Positions 28,608 through 39,694 are shown, counted from the first letter of the stretch. The stretch is 64,000 bases of DNA from Saccharicrinis aurantiacus (GCF_001660705.2 NZ_LYBV02000001.1:62001-126000); one strand, 5' to 3'. Notes: generated from the sequence alone by a model not told the origin. Made by a program: numbers and translations.

Positions 28608-28722
28608 GTGCTAAGTTATAAATTGCTTTACATGAAGTAAGCGTTTATAACTTATCATTTAACACTTATAACTTAAGAAGGCGTTTATAACTTAACACTT
28701 ATAACTTATCATTAATTTTAAA
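28601..28722 (+). repeat. AT-rich repeat, right of four-helix-bundle gene
   Basis: It repeats the left block with an additional stretch of about 40 nt, itself of the same kind. The last 42 nt (28681-28722) are identical to 28198-28239 and end 2 nt before the recG start codon, so the repeat supplies the recG leader. Confidence 0.85.
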
Positions 28723-28724
28723 GC

Positions 28725-30824
28725 GTGAGCGACTTATCCACATTAGATATAACTTACCTGCCAGGTGTTGGACCCAAAAGGGCAGAGGTACTAAAGCGTG
28801 AACTGAAAATTCAGTCTTACGAGGATTTGTTGTATCATTTTCCATACAAGTATGTGGATAGAAGCCGTACTTATTTGATAAGAGAAATTGACAATTCGGC
28901 ATCGCATATTCAGCTAAAAGGTAAAGTCGCCTCTTTAAATACAGTTGGTACAGGAAAAGGGCAGCGTTTGGTGGCCAAATTTACAGATGGAACCGGAGTG
29001 CTTGAATTGATTTGGTTTAAGTATATCGATAAGATGAAGAAAATACTCGATGCCAAATCGGAGTATATCATCTTTGGGAAACCTTCTGCTTTTAAAGGTA
29101 CATATAGTATTGTGCACCCTGAGATGGAGAAGGTGGATGAAAGCAAACCTAAAATAGCATCGGCCTTACAAGCCTTTTACAATACCAGTGAAAAAATGAA
29201 GAATAGCTATTTGAATTCAAAAGCTATTCAGAAGATGCAGCAAGGTATATTTCTATCTTTTAAGGGAGCCATTTCTGAAACATTACCAGCTTATATTGTG
29301 AAGCAATATAATTTAATGATTTTAGATAGTGCTCTTCGTACGGTTCATTTCCCAACTGATGCTAAGTTGTTGGAGCAGGCACAATTTCGCTTAAAATTTG
29401 AAGAGTTATTTTATATTCAACTCAATATATTAAAACAAAAAACACAGCGCAGTAAAAATATACAAGGACATATTTTCGGAAAGGTTGGTGATATATTTAA
29501 TCAGTTTTTCTTTAATAATTTACCCTTTGAACTCACAGGTGCTCAAAAAAGAGTAATTCGTGAAATAAGAAACGATGTAGGTACAGGTCACCAAATGAAT
29601 CGCCTGCTGCAGGGCGATGTTGGTAGCGGAAAAACAATGGTGGCACTCATGGTTATGCTTATCGCTTTGGATAATAATTTCCAGGCTTGTTTAATGGCAC
29701 CTACTGAAATATTGGCATCGCAACACCTGGAATCTATTCAGGAGATGCTAAAAGAGATGCCAATTAACGTGAAGTTATTAACCGGTTCGAGCAAAAAGAA
29801 AGAGCGCGAACAGATACATGCAGAGTTATTAAGCGGAGAGCTGCAAATTTTAATTGGTACACACGCCTTGCTTGAAGATGTGGTGCAATTTAAAAACCTA
29901 GGTATGGTGATTGTGGATGAGCAACACCGCTTTGGGGTAGCGCAACGCGCCAAGTTATGGCGTAAAAATAGTATTCCACCACACGTGTTAGTGATGACGG
30001 CAACTCCAATTCCTCGTACACTCGCCATGACGGTTTATGGCGATTTAGATGTATCCGTTATCGATGAGCTTCCACCAGGGCGTAAACCTATTGAAACGAA
30101 GCATTATTTTCATAATAAGCGAAATAACTTAAATCAGTTTATAAAAGGCGAAATTACAAAAGGTCGTCAGGTTTATGTGGTTTATCCTTTAATTGAAGAG
30201 TCTGAGAAAATGGACTTTAAAAACCTTGCTGAGGGTTTAGAGTATATGCTAAGTGCATTTCCTGAGTTTAAAACAACTATGGTTCATGGGCGCATGAAAC
30301 CCGCAGAGAAAGATGCTGCCATGCAAGAATTTGCTAGCGGTAAAGCACAAATATTAGTGGCAACTACCGTAATAGAGGTGGGCGTTAACGTACCTAATGC
30401 TTCGGTAATGATTATTGAAAGTGCAGAGCGTTTTGGTCTTTCGCAGTTACACCAGTTACGCGGACGAGTAGGTAGAGGTGCTGAGCAGAGTTATTGCATA
30501 TTAATGACGGGCTATAAAATGGGCGAGGATACTAAAAAACGGATGCGCATTATGGTGGATTCCAATGATGGTTTCGAGATAGCTGAAGCAGATATGAAAC
30601 TACGTGGCCCGGGTGACCTAGAAGGTACCCAACAAAGTGGACTTCCCTTTGAACTAAAAATTGCCAATATAACCCGCGATGCCCAACTCATGCAGCATGC
30701 GCGCAATGTGGTGGAGGTAATTTTAGAAAATGACCCAGATTTAATAAAACCCGAAAATCAAATTCTCAACAAACAACTTACTAAGCTAGCTAGGCAAAAG
30801 ATGAACTGGAGTTTAATTAGTTAA
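28725..30824 (+). CDS. recG: ATP-dependent DNA helicase RecG
   Basis: Fork-reversing helicase of 699 residues. The N-terminal wedge/OB domain (about 8-200) contains TYLPGVGPKRAEVLKRELKI. The helicase domain follows with Walker A GDVGSGKT (about 295-302), DEQH, TATPIPRTLA and the C-terminal QLRGRVGRG. It starts with GTG at 28725, right behind the repeated block; the following residues (SDLSTLDITYLPGVGPKRA) fit the family start. It would be cotranscribed with the four-helix-bundle gene unless the repeats hold a promoter. Confidence 0.96.
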   Translation: MSDLSTLDITYLPGVGPKRAEVLKRELKIQSYEDLLYHFPYKYVDRSRTYLIREIDNSASHIQLKGKVASLNTVGTGKGQRLVAKFTDGTGVLELIWFKYIDKMKKILDAKSEYIIFGKPSAFKGTYSIVHPEMEKVDESKPKIASALQAFYNTSEKMKNSYLNSKAIQKMQQGIFLSFKGAISETLPAYIVKQYNLMILDSALRTVHFPTDAKLLEQAQFRLKFEELFYIQLNILKQKTQRSKNIQGHIFGKVGDIFNQFFFNNLPFELTGAQKRVIREIRNDVGTGHQMNRLLQGDVGSGKTMVALMVMLIALDNNFQACLMAPTEILASQHLESIQEMLKEMPINVKLLTGSSKKKEREQIHAELLSGELQILIGTHALLEDVVQFKNLGMVIVDEQHRFGVAQRAKLWRKNSIPPHVLVMTATPIPRTLAMTVYGDLDVSVIDELPPGRKPIETKHYFHNKRNNLNQFIKGEITKGRQVYVVYPLIEESEKMDFKNLAEGLEYMLSAFPEFKTTMVHGRMKPAEKDAAMQEFASGKAQILVATTVIEVGVNVPNASVMIIESAERFGLSQLHQLRGRVGRGAEQSYCILMTGYKMGEDTKKRMRIMVDSNDGFEIAEADMKLRGPGDLEGTQQSGLPFELKIANITRDAQLMQHARNVVEVILENDPDLIKPENQILNKQLTKLARQKMNWSLIS

Positions 30825-31232
30825 TAGCTAAATTATTGTGATCTAATAAGTTTCACAAGGTAATGTTTATTAAATATTTTTAACATAAAAGTTAAAGAAT
30901 CAATTAAACAAAAGAGGCTTAATATTATTTTATAGCATGAGGTTTTAAGTGAAGAAAGTGGGGGCTTTTAACTATAATCAAATATAACGTTAATTATTTT
31001 TTTAGTTATTATGTGTAGTTAATAGGTTTGTTAGTGTAACTATTTTGAATGTTTATAAAAAAATATGCTTTTAGCTGATTTATACAAGGGTAATAGTAGA
31101 TGTTTTTGTGTGTTATAGATGAAACTTTTATGATGTTATTAAGTATAAAGGCAGAAGCTCACACTACCTACAGTAACAAATAAAATAAGCAAATTGAAAA
31201 ATTGCTTATGGTGTTGAAAAAAAAACAGAATA
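30825..31232. other. Gene-free AT-rich stretch upstream of giant gene
   Basis: About 400 nt without a plausible gene on either strand. It is very AT-rich. I could not place a convincing TTG/TAnnTTTG pair. It presumably holds the promoter and leader of the giant T9SS-type gene. Confidence 0.5.
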
Positions 31233-34200
31233 ATGATTAAACCTAATTTTTCAGGTAAGATAAAAGGGATTATATTAACTTCTATTTTCTTACTAGTAAG
31301 CGTAAATCTTTTTGCAGAAACCTGGTACTCACTAGCTAGTGGTGATTGGGATGATCCTACCATTTGGACTTTAGATCCTGCTGGAGCGGTTTTTGTTAAC
31401 CCAAGTAATACCTACCCTAAATTATCAAGTGATAACATAGTTATTCTTTCGGGTAAAACAGTAACAATGCCAGATGGTATTGCACCCTATGATTCTCCTT
31501 TACGCAATTTAAGTGTTATCTGCGGAGTGCTTACTGTTGACGGTCGCTTAGATTTGAGGAGTTCTGATCAATCAACATTCTCGGCAATAAGGGGTGGAGG
31601 TAAAATTATTTTAGGAATAAATAATTTTCCTATTGGAGACAGAACTCATTTTGTAAGCAAGGGGCAAGGGGAAGGAACGGTTGTTTATAATAATAACTAT
31701 CCTTGGCCTTGGCAAGAAGAATTTTTTAATGTAGAGGTAGATTTTATCGATCTTACAGATAATAGACGATTGACCATAAACCACGAACTTAAGGTTAACG
31801 GTAGCTTAACTATTAAAAATGGAAAAGTAATACTTGGTGGAGATAGTGGGGCCGTTAACGTTGTTGTTAGTGAGGATTTAATTGTAGAGGAGGGAGCTGA
31901 ATTGCTATCGTCTACAGATGGTGGAGTAACGGGTTTTCATACATTAGAACTATATGGTGATTTTATAAATAGAGGGACTGTTGATTTTACCGACGGTGAT
32001 CAATATGCAGAACCTAATACCAGTGCCGTGAAAGTTAGGTTCCTAGGAGCAAGCGATAATACCATGCTTTGTGATGGACTAACGAACCTGTATCGTATTT
32101 TTGTAAATAAAGGAACAGATAAAACTTACGGACTAACAATTAGTGCCAACAATTCAAATAACTTTACTTTATATGGACCAGTCACAGGATCTACTTCAGA
32201 TAACACAGATGGCTCTGGCGGTTGGCAAAAGTTACCTTTGGTTATAGAGAACGGAACTTTACAATTAGGTGATAATATAAAAATTGATCGTTTAGGCGAG
32301 AATATGAATGGTTCTTCACCTAATGAATTTACTATTCCGGAAACTGCTAGATTATGGATTAATGGAGCAGATGTTGTTACTGGATTAGAAGGGAAATATT
32401 GGCAACAAAACTGGAATGGAGTATCTGTTTATGGTGAATTAAAAGTATCATCAGGTGCGTTTACCTGTCCGCAATATTCGGCAGGTATTTCTTATTACAC
32501 GCCTGTTAATAGCACAGGTGCTTTGGTAATTGAGGGAGGTGCGGTTAATACGCCTCAATTGGCTCAAATTGACAATGGAGCGCCTTTTATCTACCGACAG
32601 AGTGGAGGTGTGTTTAATGTCGATGTTGAGGTAGAGCAGGATCACCTGCACCCATTCTTTGAGCTTAGAGAATCTACATCAGTGTTTGAAATGAGTGGAG
32701 GTACAATTATTCTTGCAGAAGATAATGGTCAGGATAACGGAGGTTTTTATGTGGCTTCTGCTGAAGGGAATTACAATGTAACAGGAGGTACCATTCAGGT
32801 TGAAACTTTTGGGGGAGATTGTAAAATATACACTACTGCCCCTTTGTATAATCTTAAAATTACTAAAGGTACAGGGGGTAATAGAGCAGTGATTGTTGAT
32901 TATGACGGATTAACTGGCACAACTTGGCAACCCCCATCATTGACAATTCTTAATGACCTTACTATTGAAACAAATAGCATATTTGATGATGGTTCCTATC
33001 AGGTTTTTATTGGAGGTGCTCTTAATATTGGAGGTACATATAATCAAAGCGGAAAATTGGTGTTTAATGGATCGCAAAATGGATCTATTAACAATACAAC
33101 AGGTGGCACCATAGAACTGAATGGTTTATATATTAATAAAGAAAAGCATCCTACAAGCAATCAGTTCTATTCTGTAGTTATGGGAGGTAATAGTAATATT
33201 GAGATTAATGGAACTATTAAATTGCAACGAGGTTCTTTTGATCCGGTTAACTTTTGGCCTACAGTTACAGATAGTGTATGTATACAAGAGGGGATGCTTA
33301 CCTCTAGCGGAACCGGCGGTTTAGAGTTAGTAGGGTCGATAATGCAAAATATAAAAGGTAAATTTGGTAAGGATTATGACTTTGGGCGTATACATCTAAA
33401 TAATGCCAATAATGGTATGGTATTGGCTTCTGATGTAAGGATTAATGATTTTAATTTTTCGTCTTCAGGCAATGCTAAGGTAAATATGGGCGCTTATCAA
33501 CTTAAAGTTGATGGGGTAATTACCAATGCTAATAGCGAACGATATTTTTATACTGCCGGTAATGCTAGTGATAAAGGTTTATCCATTAAAAGCACCATTG
33601 GATCCTCGGTAGGTCATTTGGTAACTTATCATTTAGGTACATCTACATCTGATTATTGTTATGTATCGCTTTCTACCATTGCCGCACAGTCGCCTGAAAC
33701 AACAGGTTATTTCTCTATTACACCTGTTAATAGTCCACATCCATCAACAACTGATCCATCAAAAGTTATGGCCTACTATTGGAAAAGTACGGTAGAAGGC
33801 TTTGATAATCTAGTAGATAATATTATTAGCCTAGAGTTTACTTCCAATAAGAACCTTAAGGGTTGGAGTACTGCCTACATGGAAAATCTAGAATGGCAAT
33901 TAGGTGATGCAAAGTATGGAAAAAATGAAGAAACCCTTATTGTTGATCCCACTGCTAATTATGGTTCTTATAAAAAACTTATAAATAGTGAGTATACAGC
34001 AGGTTTGGATAACGGTAACGGACAAATACCAATAGCTGGAGCTAAAACATATACTAGTACAGGTTCGCATAATTGGCATACTACTAGCTGGATAGACCAA
34101 GATGGAGTAAGTGGTCAGCCAGGTTCATCAGATATTGCTATTGTTAGAGAAGGCGATACAGTAACTATAACTGAAAGTGATGCAGATGCTTCACAAGTGA

Positions 34201-37200
34201 GTATTAGTGGAATGTTAAAAGTGAAAAATGGAACTTCAGGTCATGATATAGGAGTAATTAAAGGTTCTGGTCATTTAATATATGAAAAGAATGGTAATTG
34301 GGCAGTTTACACCACAATAAATGGCGATCATACTGAGTTTTGTGATAATCCTGAAGCAACGATTGAATTTACCTCTACCGATAATAACCTCAAAGTATTT
34401 CCAGATCAAAGTATTATACCATATTATCCTAATTTAGAGATTACAGGTACAGGTACAACACAAATAGATCATGGAAATGGTAAACAGGTCGAGTTGGTAG
34501 TACTAGGAGATTTCTCAGTGAACGGTCCTGCATTCGATATAAAAGGCATGAATGATGGAGAAGTGGAGGTTTTTGGTGATGTTATAATAAATGCAGGAAG
34601 TATAAAATTTCCCGAAGCTCATAATCATAATATGACTGTTTATGGTGATATAAGGTTTATAGGTAATGGAGAATTTATAGGTAATATAGATAGTAAACTG
34701 TTAACTCTTCATGGAGGCATTGATACCGGTACCTCAGGTGTTTTTAATTTTACCCAAACAGATGTAGTATTTGAAGGTGTAAATTCTTCGGAGGTAAAAG
34801 GTGATGGAACTCTTATGTTTCATCGTATTTATGTTGATAAACCTATTGCAGAAAAGCTAGAGTTTACATCAAATTTTAGTGTTAATGGCCCAACCAATGA
34901 TGCTTCTAAATCATTGATTATAAAATCAGGAGAATGTCATTTAAATAATGCTGCAATTAATATCAACCTTACAACAGGAGGAGATAACTACAATATTCCC
35001 TTAGAGTCGAAATTAATAGTTAGTAGCGGTACAATAAATGCTTCAGGTAATTCTGGTATTCAACTTAGCGGTGCCTTGATCTTAAATGGAGGTATGGCTA
35101 ATTTTGATGGTACAGGAGGAAGTAATAGTAGTTTTATAGAGTACACTACTTCAGGACTCTCTTATCTCGAAATTAGTAACTCTAGTATGCTTCAGGTGGG
35201 CGATCAAATTCGACGTTCCGTTAATACTGATCAAGGAATACTAACTTATGTTCAAAATGATGGATTGGTTTTCCTTGGAACAAAGGCCACAAATATGGAG
35301 TCATCAAGAGGAGTATTTGAGATTAGTGGAGAAGGGAGCTCTTTTTCTCAAGGCGAGAGTGACGTTATTCTAATAAATAATAGTAATGGAAGTAGTAGTA
35401 TGGCATCTTTGTACTATTACCCTGAACTTGTTAATGTGGCCACTGGTTCTGGTTTTGTTATTGGAGCTTCTGGAGAATTTGGGGTAAATGCAAGTCAGGC
35501 TATTAATAATCTAATTCTGGCAGGAAATAGTAATAGTCATGTAAAACTCTATACTAATGCACTTACAGTTACTGAATCTTTAAATATTGGGTCAACAACA
35601 AATTTCGATGCCAACGATTTGTACTTATATGTAGGTGGAGATATTACCAATGATGGAACCTTTACTCCGGGCACTGGTGCTGTATTTATGACAGGTACAG
35701 ACGCTCAAACCATTAATGGATCTGCTGCATCTACACTATTTTATGATTTTACTAAAATTGGCGGAACTGGTGAATTAAGTTTAGAATTATCAGGAGTAGA
35801 AGTAAATCGTTTCTTAACACTAGAGGATGGCTCAATCAACACCAATACTAATATTATAACAGCCAAAGGCGATGTGGTTAATAACGGGCAGTTTATAACT
35901 ACATCTGGTGATGGTCTTGTAATGGGAGGTTCTGAATTACAGGGTATTCAAGGGCAGGGAAGCATTGATGTATTAACCATAAACAATACAGCAGGTATTA
36001 ATTTGCCTACACAATCATCGGCTTTTGCCATTGGTAAAAAGTTAAAGTTGGCTAATGGTATTTTTGATATTGGGCGTAACTTACTCGAAATAAATGATGA
36101 GGCTATTATAGTAGATGCAAGTGATGGTTTAACAGGCTTTAGTTCTGGTAATATGATCCAAACAAACTTATCCTTTACAGATGCAGGTATCAAGAAATTC
36201 TTTTCATCCTCATTTGTTGGAGATTTTGTTTATCCAATAGGTTCTTTTGGAAAGTATACACCAATAACTCTTGATGTTAGCGGTAATACTGTAAATGATG
36301 GCTCAATACGAGTAAAAGCAGCTAACGAAGCTCACGTTAGTGTTTTAGATCCAAGTAAGGTTCTTCAATATAATTGGACTTTAGATGCAGATCAAATTTC
36401 AGGGTTATCAGCAGATGTTGTTATGCAATATGAGAATGCGGATGCATTGGGTGATGAGAGTAAGTATATTAATGCTAAAATATTATTAAATTCTGATGAG
36501 TGGAATAAGTCAGATGGAAGTATTGATATTGCAGCAGATCAAATAAAATATAGTTGGACAGGTGCTGATGATTTGGTGATAGATGGAGATTATACAGCTG
36601 GCGAGCCTGATGCTATTCCTGATAAATTAGCTACTTATATTACCACGAGTGATGGTTCATGGGATGATGAAAATAATTGGGCTACTTATGATCCGGATAC
36701 AGGAGTAAAAGGTACACCTGGGGATATGATTCCAGCTGGAGGCCCGTCTGGGGCAATTGTTTATGTAGAGCATGAACTGACCTTACCTGCTAGTCCAAGT
36801 AAGGTAGCTTATCGTACAATTATTAACACAATGGGTATAATTGATGTAGGATCAACTTACGGGCATCGTTTAGGTACAGTGAGTGGAACTGGTCTTATAA
36901 AAATCTCTGATGGTGGATCTTTACCTGCAGGGGTTTATGATGCTTTTATTGATGCTGTAGGGGGAACTATTGAATATTATGGTTCTACTGATTATGATAT
37001 TATGAATGAATTGCCTGTCTATAATAATGTTACAATATCGGGTAGTGGAAAGCGTAGGTTACCCAATAGTGATGTTGTTGTTGGTGGAAGTTTGCTTATA
37101 GAGGGTGCTAACCTAGTAAATGAATATAATGAGGTGCTGTATATTGCAGGAAACTTAACATTACAAGGTGGCGGTGTTTATACTGCAAATCAAGGAACAA

Positions 37201-39473
37201 CTTCTTTTGTAGGAAGTACAACTCAAAATATTGATAGTGAGTTTTCAGATAGTAATGCATTCTACAATTTTGAAATTGATAATCTAAAAGGGGTAAATAT
37301 CAATAGCAATGTTGAAATAAAGAATAACCTAAAGCTCAAAAATGGAATATTAAATATAGCAGATGGTTTAGCCTTAACTTTAAGTTCTCATTCGAGCAAT
37401 ATTGTTACAGGAGGGAGCGACAATTCGTATGTCTCAGGAAAAGTAAGAAAATATATAGTATCTGGTAGTAGTTTTGTTTACCCGTTAGGTGATGGGTATC
37501 GTTATGGTTACATTAAAGTGCTTCCACAGGGAGGGTCTTTAGGATACTGGGATGCACAATACTATAGTCAGGGAAAGGATAATACTGTTAAGTCAGATGA
37601 TGTAGAGTATGTTAGTAATAGTGAATATTGGCAGTTGTCTGCTCCATACGAAAATGCACTTGCAAAAGTGACTCTCAGGTGGGATGCTCTTAGTGGTGTT
37701 GATGCAAGCGATGTGCAAATAGTAAACTGGACAGACAATACAAGCTCAGGTAATAAACGTGAAGAATGGGATGTTTTACCTATTAGTAATGTGATAGGAG
37801 ATAATAATTCAGGCACTGTCGAATTACAAAACTATTTAGAATTTGGGTATAAAGCAGGAGAAGTTCATCATTATTTAACATTTGGTTCCGAATCCGAACC
37901 ACCTGCGTTTTCATGGACAGGAGACGTAGATACAGATTGGTTTGAACCCGGTAATTGGAGTACTTTTGAAGTGCCGCATTCAGGTTCAGATGTTACTATA
38001 GTAAACACAACAAATAAACCTGTTGTTTCAGCCCTAGGGCATGTGTATTGTAATGACATAGAGATACAAAAAGACGCAAGTTTAACAATTCAACCAGGAG
38101 CACGTGTTGATGTATTAGGAAGTGTAAATTGTACAGATTCAGAGCAGTTGGTTATTCAAAATACAACTGATTTACCTACTTCGGTAATTATAGGAGGAAT
38201 TGTTAGTCACAATATTAAATCAGAATGGACTTATGCGGAAGCAAGTAGGTATTGGTATATAGGACAAGCTATTAATGGTGCTACTGTAAGTGATTATGGA
38301 ACGTCAGGTGTTGATGTAATTATCTATAATTATTTAGAAGGATGGAATAACCTCACATCAGGTACATTAGATGCAAAGTTAGAGGGGTATAGCGTTAATT
38401 TTAAAGACGCAAACACAAAAGTTGCAGTTACCGGAAGTATCAATAATGGAGAATTAACATCTAGTTTATCAGAAGGTTGGCATTTAATAGGTAACCCTTA
38501 TTTATCATATTTAGATGTTAATCGCGAATCAGCATGGGATTTTGATAATGATAAAATTGATCAAACAGTTTGGATTAGAACTGACTTAGCTAGTGTTAGA
38601 GGCTTTGCCACTTATAATATTACTGAAGGTGTCGGTGCAAATGGTGGATCAAATGAAATTGCTCCAGGTCAAAGTTTTTGGCTAAATGCAAATACTACTG
38701 CTAATTTTAAGATTAATGAAGCAGCACAAATTCATGGAACGAACTCCGGTGGTGAAGGAAGTTTAAAATCAACATCAACTATTGAAAGAGAAGAGGTTTT
38801 TAGATTTACAATTGGAGATGGTGTTTATGCCGATGAATTAATTGCTGTATTCAGACCTTATGGAAGTACAGTATTAACCTCACGAGATTCAAAAAAGAGA
38901 TTCGTTTCTAATGCTGACTTTCCTCAAGTATACGCAATAAAATCATCAACACAAGTTGTAATAAATATTGCTTCAAGTTTAATTGATGAGCAAAGTATAC
39001 CATTAGGTATAAGCGTTCCTGAGAGTAAAAGCTACGTTTTTAAAGCAACTAATTTAAATACATTTTTACCAACATATGATATGTCTCTTGAAGATAAGTT
39101 AATGGGAGAGTATTATGATCTTAGGATTAATCCTGAGCTTGAGATAGAAATGGAAGAGGGAACAAGCGATGATCGTTTTGTTCTGCATTTTGCCCAACGT
39201 AGTACTGATTTAGAAGAACCAGTAATTGCAAAAAAACCAACTATTTATGCAGCTGATGGTGATGCTTACATAAATATTGACACTGAGCAATTTAATAATA
39301 ACACAGGAGGCTGTTTTGTAGAGGTTTACGACTTTGCCGGAAAGAAACATATTATTCAAGACCTACATGCAGCACTAACCCAACTAAAATTGCCAGAAAG
39401 TAATAAGTTGTGGATTATTGTAGTACGTATTGGTAATAAAAGTTACCACGAGAAAGTGAGTAGTTTTAATTAA
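31233..39473 (+). CDS. Giant secreted T9SS-type beta-repeat protein
   Basis: Protein of 2746 residues with a signal peptide (cut after NLFA, about residue 28). Segments of the type GxWDDxxxWxxxxxxxxPxxxDxVxI start at about residues 28, 940, 1800 and 2223, each followed by long runs of short strands with conserved Gly and Asn that should form beta-helices. The last 80-90 residues (with GGCFVEVYDFAGKKH, LPESNKLWIIVVRIG and a final KVSSFN) have the layout of a T9SS type A sorting domain. It is therefore probably secreted or anchored on the cell surface. A binding or adhesin role is likely but not shown. No enzymatic motif was found. No por or spr genes are present in the window. Confidence 0.85.
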   Translation: MIKPNFSGKIKGIILTSIFLLVSVNLFAETWYSLASGDWDDPTIWTLDPAGAVFVNPSNTYPKLSSDNIVILSGKTVTMPDGIAPYDSPLRNLSVICGVLTVDGRLDLRSSDQSTFSAIRGGGKIILGINNFPIGDRTHFVSKGQGEGTVVYNNNYPWPWQEEFFNVEVDFIDLTDNRRLTINHELKVNGSLTIKNGKVILGGDSGAVNVVVSEDLIVEEGAELLSSTDGGVTGFHTLELYGDFINRGTVDFTDGDQYAEPNTSAVKVRFLGASDNTMLCDGLTNLYRIFVNKGTDKTYGLTISANNSNNFTLYGPVTGSTSDNTDGSGGWQKLPLVIENGTLQLGDNIKIDRLGENMNGSSPNEFTIPETARLWINGADVVTGLEGKYWQQNWNGVSVYGELKVSSGAFTCPQYSAGISYYTPVNSTGALVIEGGAVNTPQLAQIDNGAPFIYRQSGGVFNVDVEVEQDHLHPFFELRESTSVFEMSGGTIILAEDNGQDNGGFYVASAEGNYNVTGGTIQVETFGGDCKIYTTAPLYNLKITKGTGGNRAVIVDYDGLTGTTWQPPSLTILNDLTIETNSIFDDGSYQVFIGGALNIGGTYNQSGKLVFNGSQNGSINNTTGGTIELNGLYINKEKHPTSNQFYSVVMGGNSNIEINGTIKLQRGSFDPVNFWPTVTDSVCIQEGMLTSSGTGGLELVGSIMQNIKGKFGKDYDFGRIHLNNANNGMVLASDVRINDFNFSSSGNAKVNMGAYQLKVDGVITNANSERYFYTAGNASDKGLSIKSTIGSSVGHLVTYHLGTSTSDYCYVSLSTIAAQSPETTGYFSITPVNSPHPSTTDPSKVMAYYWKSTVEGFDNLVDNIISLEFTSNKNLKGWSTAYMENLEWQLGDAKYGKNEETLIVDPTANYGSYKKLINSEYTAGLDNGNGQIPIAGAKTYTSTGSHNWHTTSWIDQDGVSGQPGSSDIAIVREGDTVTITESDADASQVSISGMLKVKNGTSGHDIGVIKGSGHLIYEKNGNWAVYTTINGDHTEFCDNPEATIEFTSTDNNLKVFPDQSIIPYYPNLEITGTGTTQIDHGNGKQVELVVLGDFSVNGPAFDIKGMNDGEVEVFGDVIINAGSIKFPEAHNHNMTVYGDIRFIGNGEFIGNIDSKLLTLHGGIDTGTSGVFNFTQTDVVFEGVNSSEVKGDGTLMFHRIYVDKPIAEKLEFTSNFSVNGPTNDASKSLIIKSGECHLNNAAININLTTGGDNYNIPLESKLIVSSGTINASGNSGIQLSGALILNGGMANFDGTGGSNSSFIEYTTSGLSYLEISNSSMLQVGDQIRRSVNTDQGILTYVQNDGLVFLGTKATNMESSRGVFEISGEGSSFSQGESDVILINNSNGSSSMASLYYYPELVNVATGSGFVIGASGEFGVNASQAINNLILAGNSNSHVKLYTNALTVTESLNIGSTTNFDANDLYLYVGGDITNDGTFTPGTGAVFMTGTDAQTINGSAASTLFYDFTKIGGTGELSLELSGVEVNRFLTLEDGSINTNTNIITAKGDVVNNGQFITTSGDGLVMGGSELQGIQGQGSIDVLTINNTAGINLPTQSSAFAIGKKLKLANGIFDIGRNLLEINDEAIIVDASDGLTGFSSGNMIQTNLSFTDAGIKKFFSSSFVGDFVYPIGSFGKYTPITLDVSGNTVNDGSIRVKAANEAHVSVLDPSKVLQYNWTLDADQISGLSADVVMQYENADALGDESKYINAKILLNSDEWNKSDGSIDIAADQIKYSWTGADDLVIDGDYTAGEPDAIPDKLATYITTSDGSWDDENNWATYDPDTGVKGTPGDMIPAGGPSGAIVYVEHELTLPASPSKVAYRTIINTMGIIDVGSTYGHRLGTVSGTGLIKISDGGSLPAGVYDAFIDAVGGTIEYYGSTDYDIMNELPVYNNVTISGSGKRRLPNSDVVVGGSLLIEGANLVNEYNEVLYIAGNLTLQGGGVYTANQGTTSFVGSTTQNIDSEFSDSNAFYNFEIDNLKGVNINSNVEIKNNLKLKNGILNIADGLALTLSSHSSNIVTGGSDNSYVSGKVRKYIVSGSSFVYPLGDGYRYGYIKVLPQGGSLGYWDAQYYSQGKDNTVKSDDVEYVSNSEYWQLSAPYENALAKVTLRWDALSGVDASDVQIVNWTDNTSSGNKREEWDVLPISNVIGDNNSGTVELQNYLEFGYKAGEVHHYLTFGSESEPPAFSWTGDVDTDWFEPGNWSTFEVPHSGSDVTIVNTTNKPVVSALGHVYCNDIEIQKDASLTIQPGARVDVLGSVNCTDSEQLVIQNTTDLPTSVIIGGIVSHNIKSEWTYAEASRYWYIGQAINGATVSDYGTSGVDVIIYNYLEGWNNLTSGTLDAKLEGYSVNFKDANTKVAVTGSINNGELTSSLSEGWHLIGNPYLSYLDVNRESAWDFDNDKIDQTVWIRTDLASVRGFATYNITEGVGANGGSNEIAPGQSFWLNANTTANFKINEAAQIHGTNSGGEGSLKSTSTIEREEVFRFTIGDGVYADELIAVFRPYGSTVLTSRDSKKRFVSNADFPQVYAIKSSTQVVINIASSLIDEQSIPLGISVPESKSYVFKATNLNTFLPTYDMSLEDKLMGEYYDLRINPELEIEMEEGTSDDRFVLHFAQRSTDLEEPVIAKKPTIYAADGDAYINIDTEQFNNNTGGCFVEVYDFAGKKHIIQDLHAALTQLKLPESNKLWIIVVRIGNKSYHEKVSSFN

Positions 39474-39491
39474 AAGCTATACTAAATACAT

Positions 39492-39533
39492 AAAAAAGCA
39501 CCCCCCTCATTCATTTGTGGTGGGTGCTTTTTT
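39492..39533. terminator. Strong terminator after the giant gene
   Basis: A 12-bp stem (39492-39503 with 39522-39533) with an 18-nt loop. A-runs and T-runs flank it, so it may serve both strands. It is 19 nt after the stop codon of the giant gene. Confidence 0.85.
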
Positions 39534-39694
39534 ATAGAGTAATCAGTAAACTTTGCATCAGACTTTATATAGTCTTTTTAGATGGATAGAGGCTACGATT
39601 TACTTCTAGGATGCTCCAAGTAATTTTACTCACAGGGTTAGTTTATTACTTAATAAAGCAAGGGTATTTCATTATATGAATGTTGAGAACAGGC

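Noticed and set aside
28150-28722. Possible CRISPR array from the repeated AT-rich blocks
   Set aside because: The blocks vary in length, are separated by a gene, and there are no regular spacers and no cas genes.
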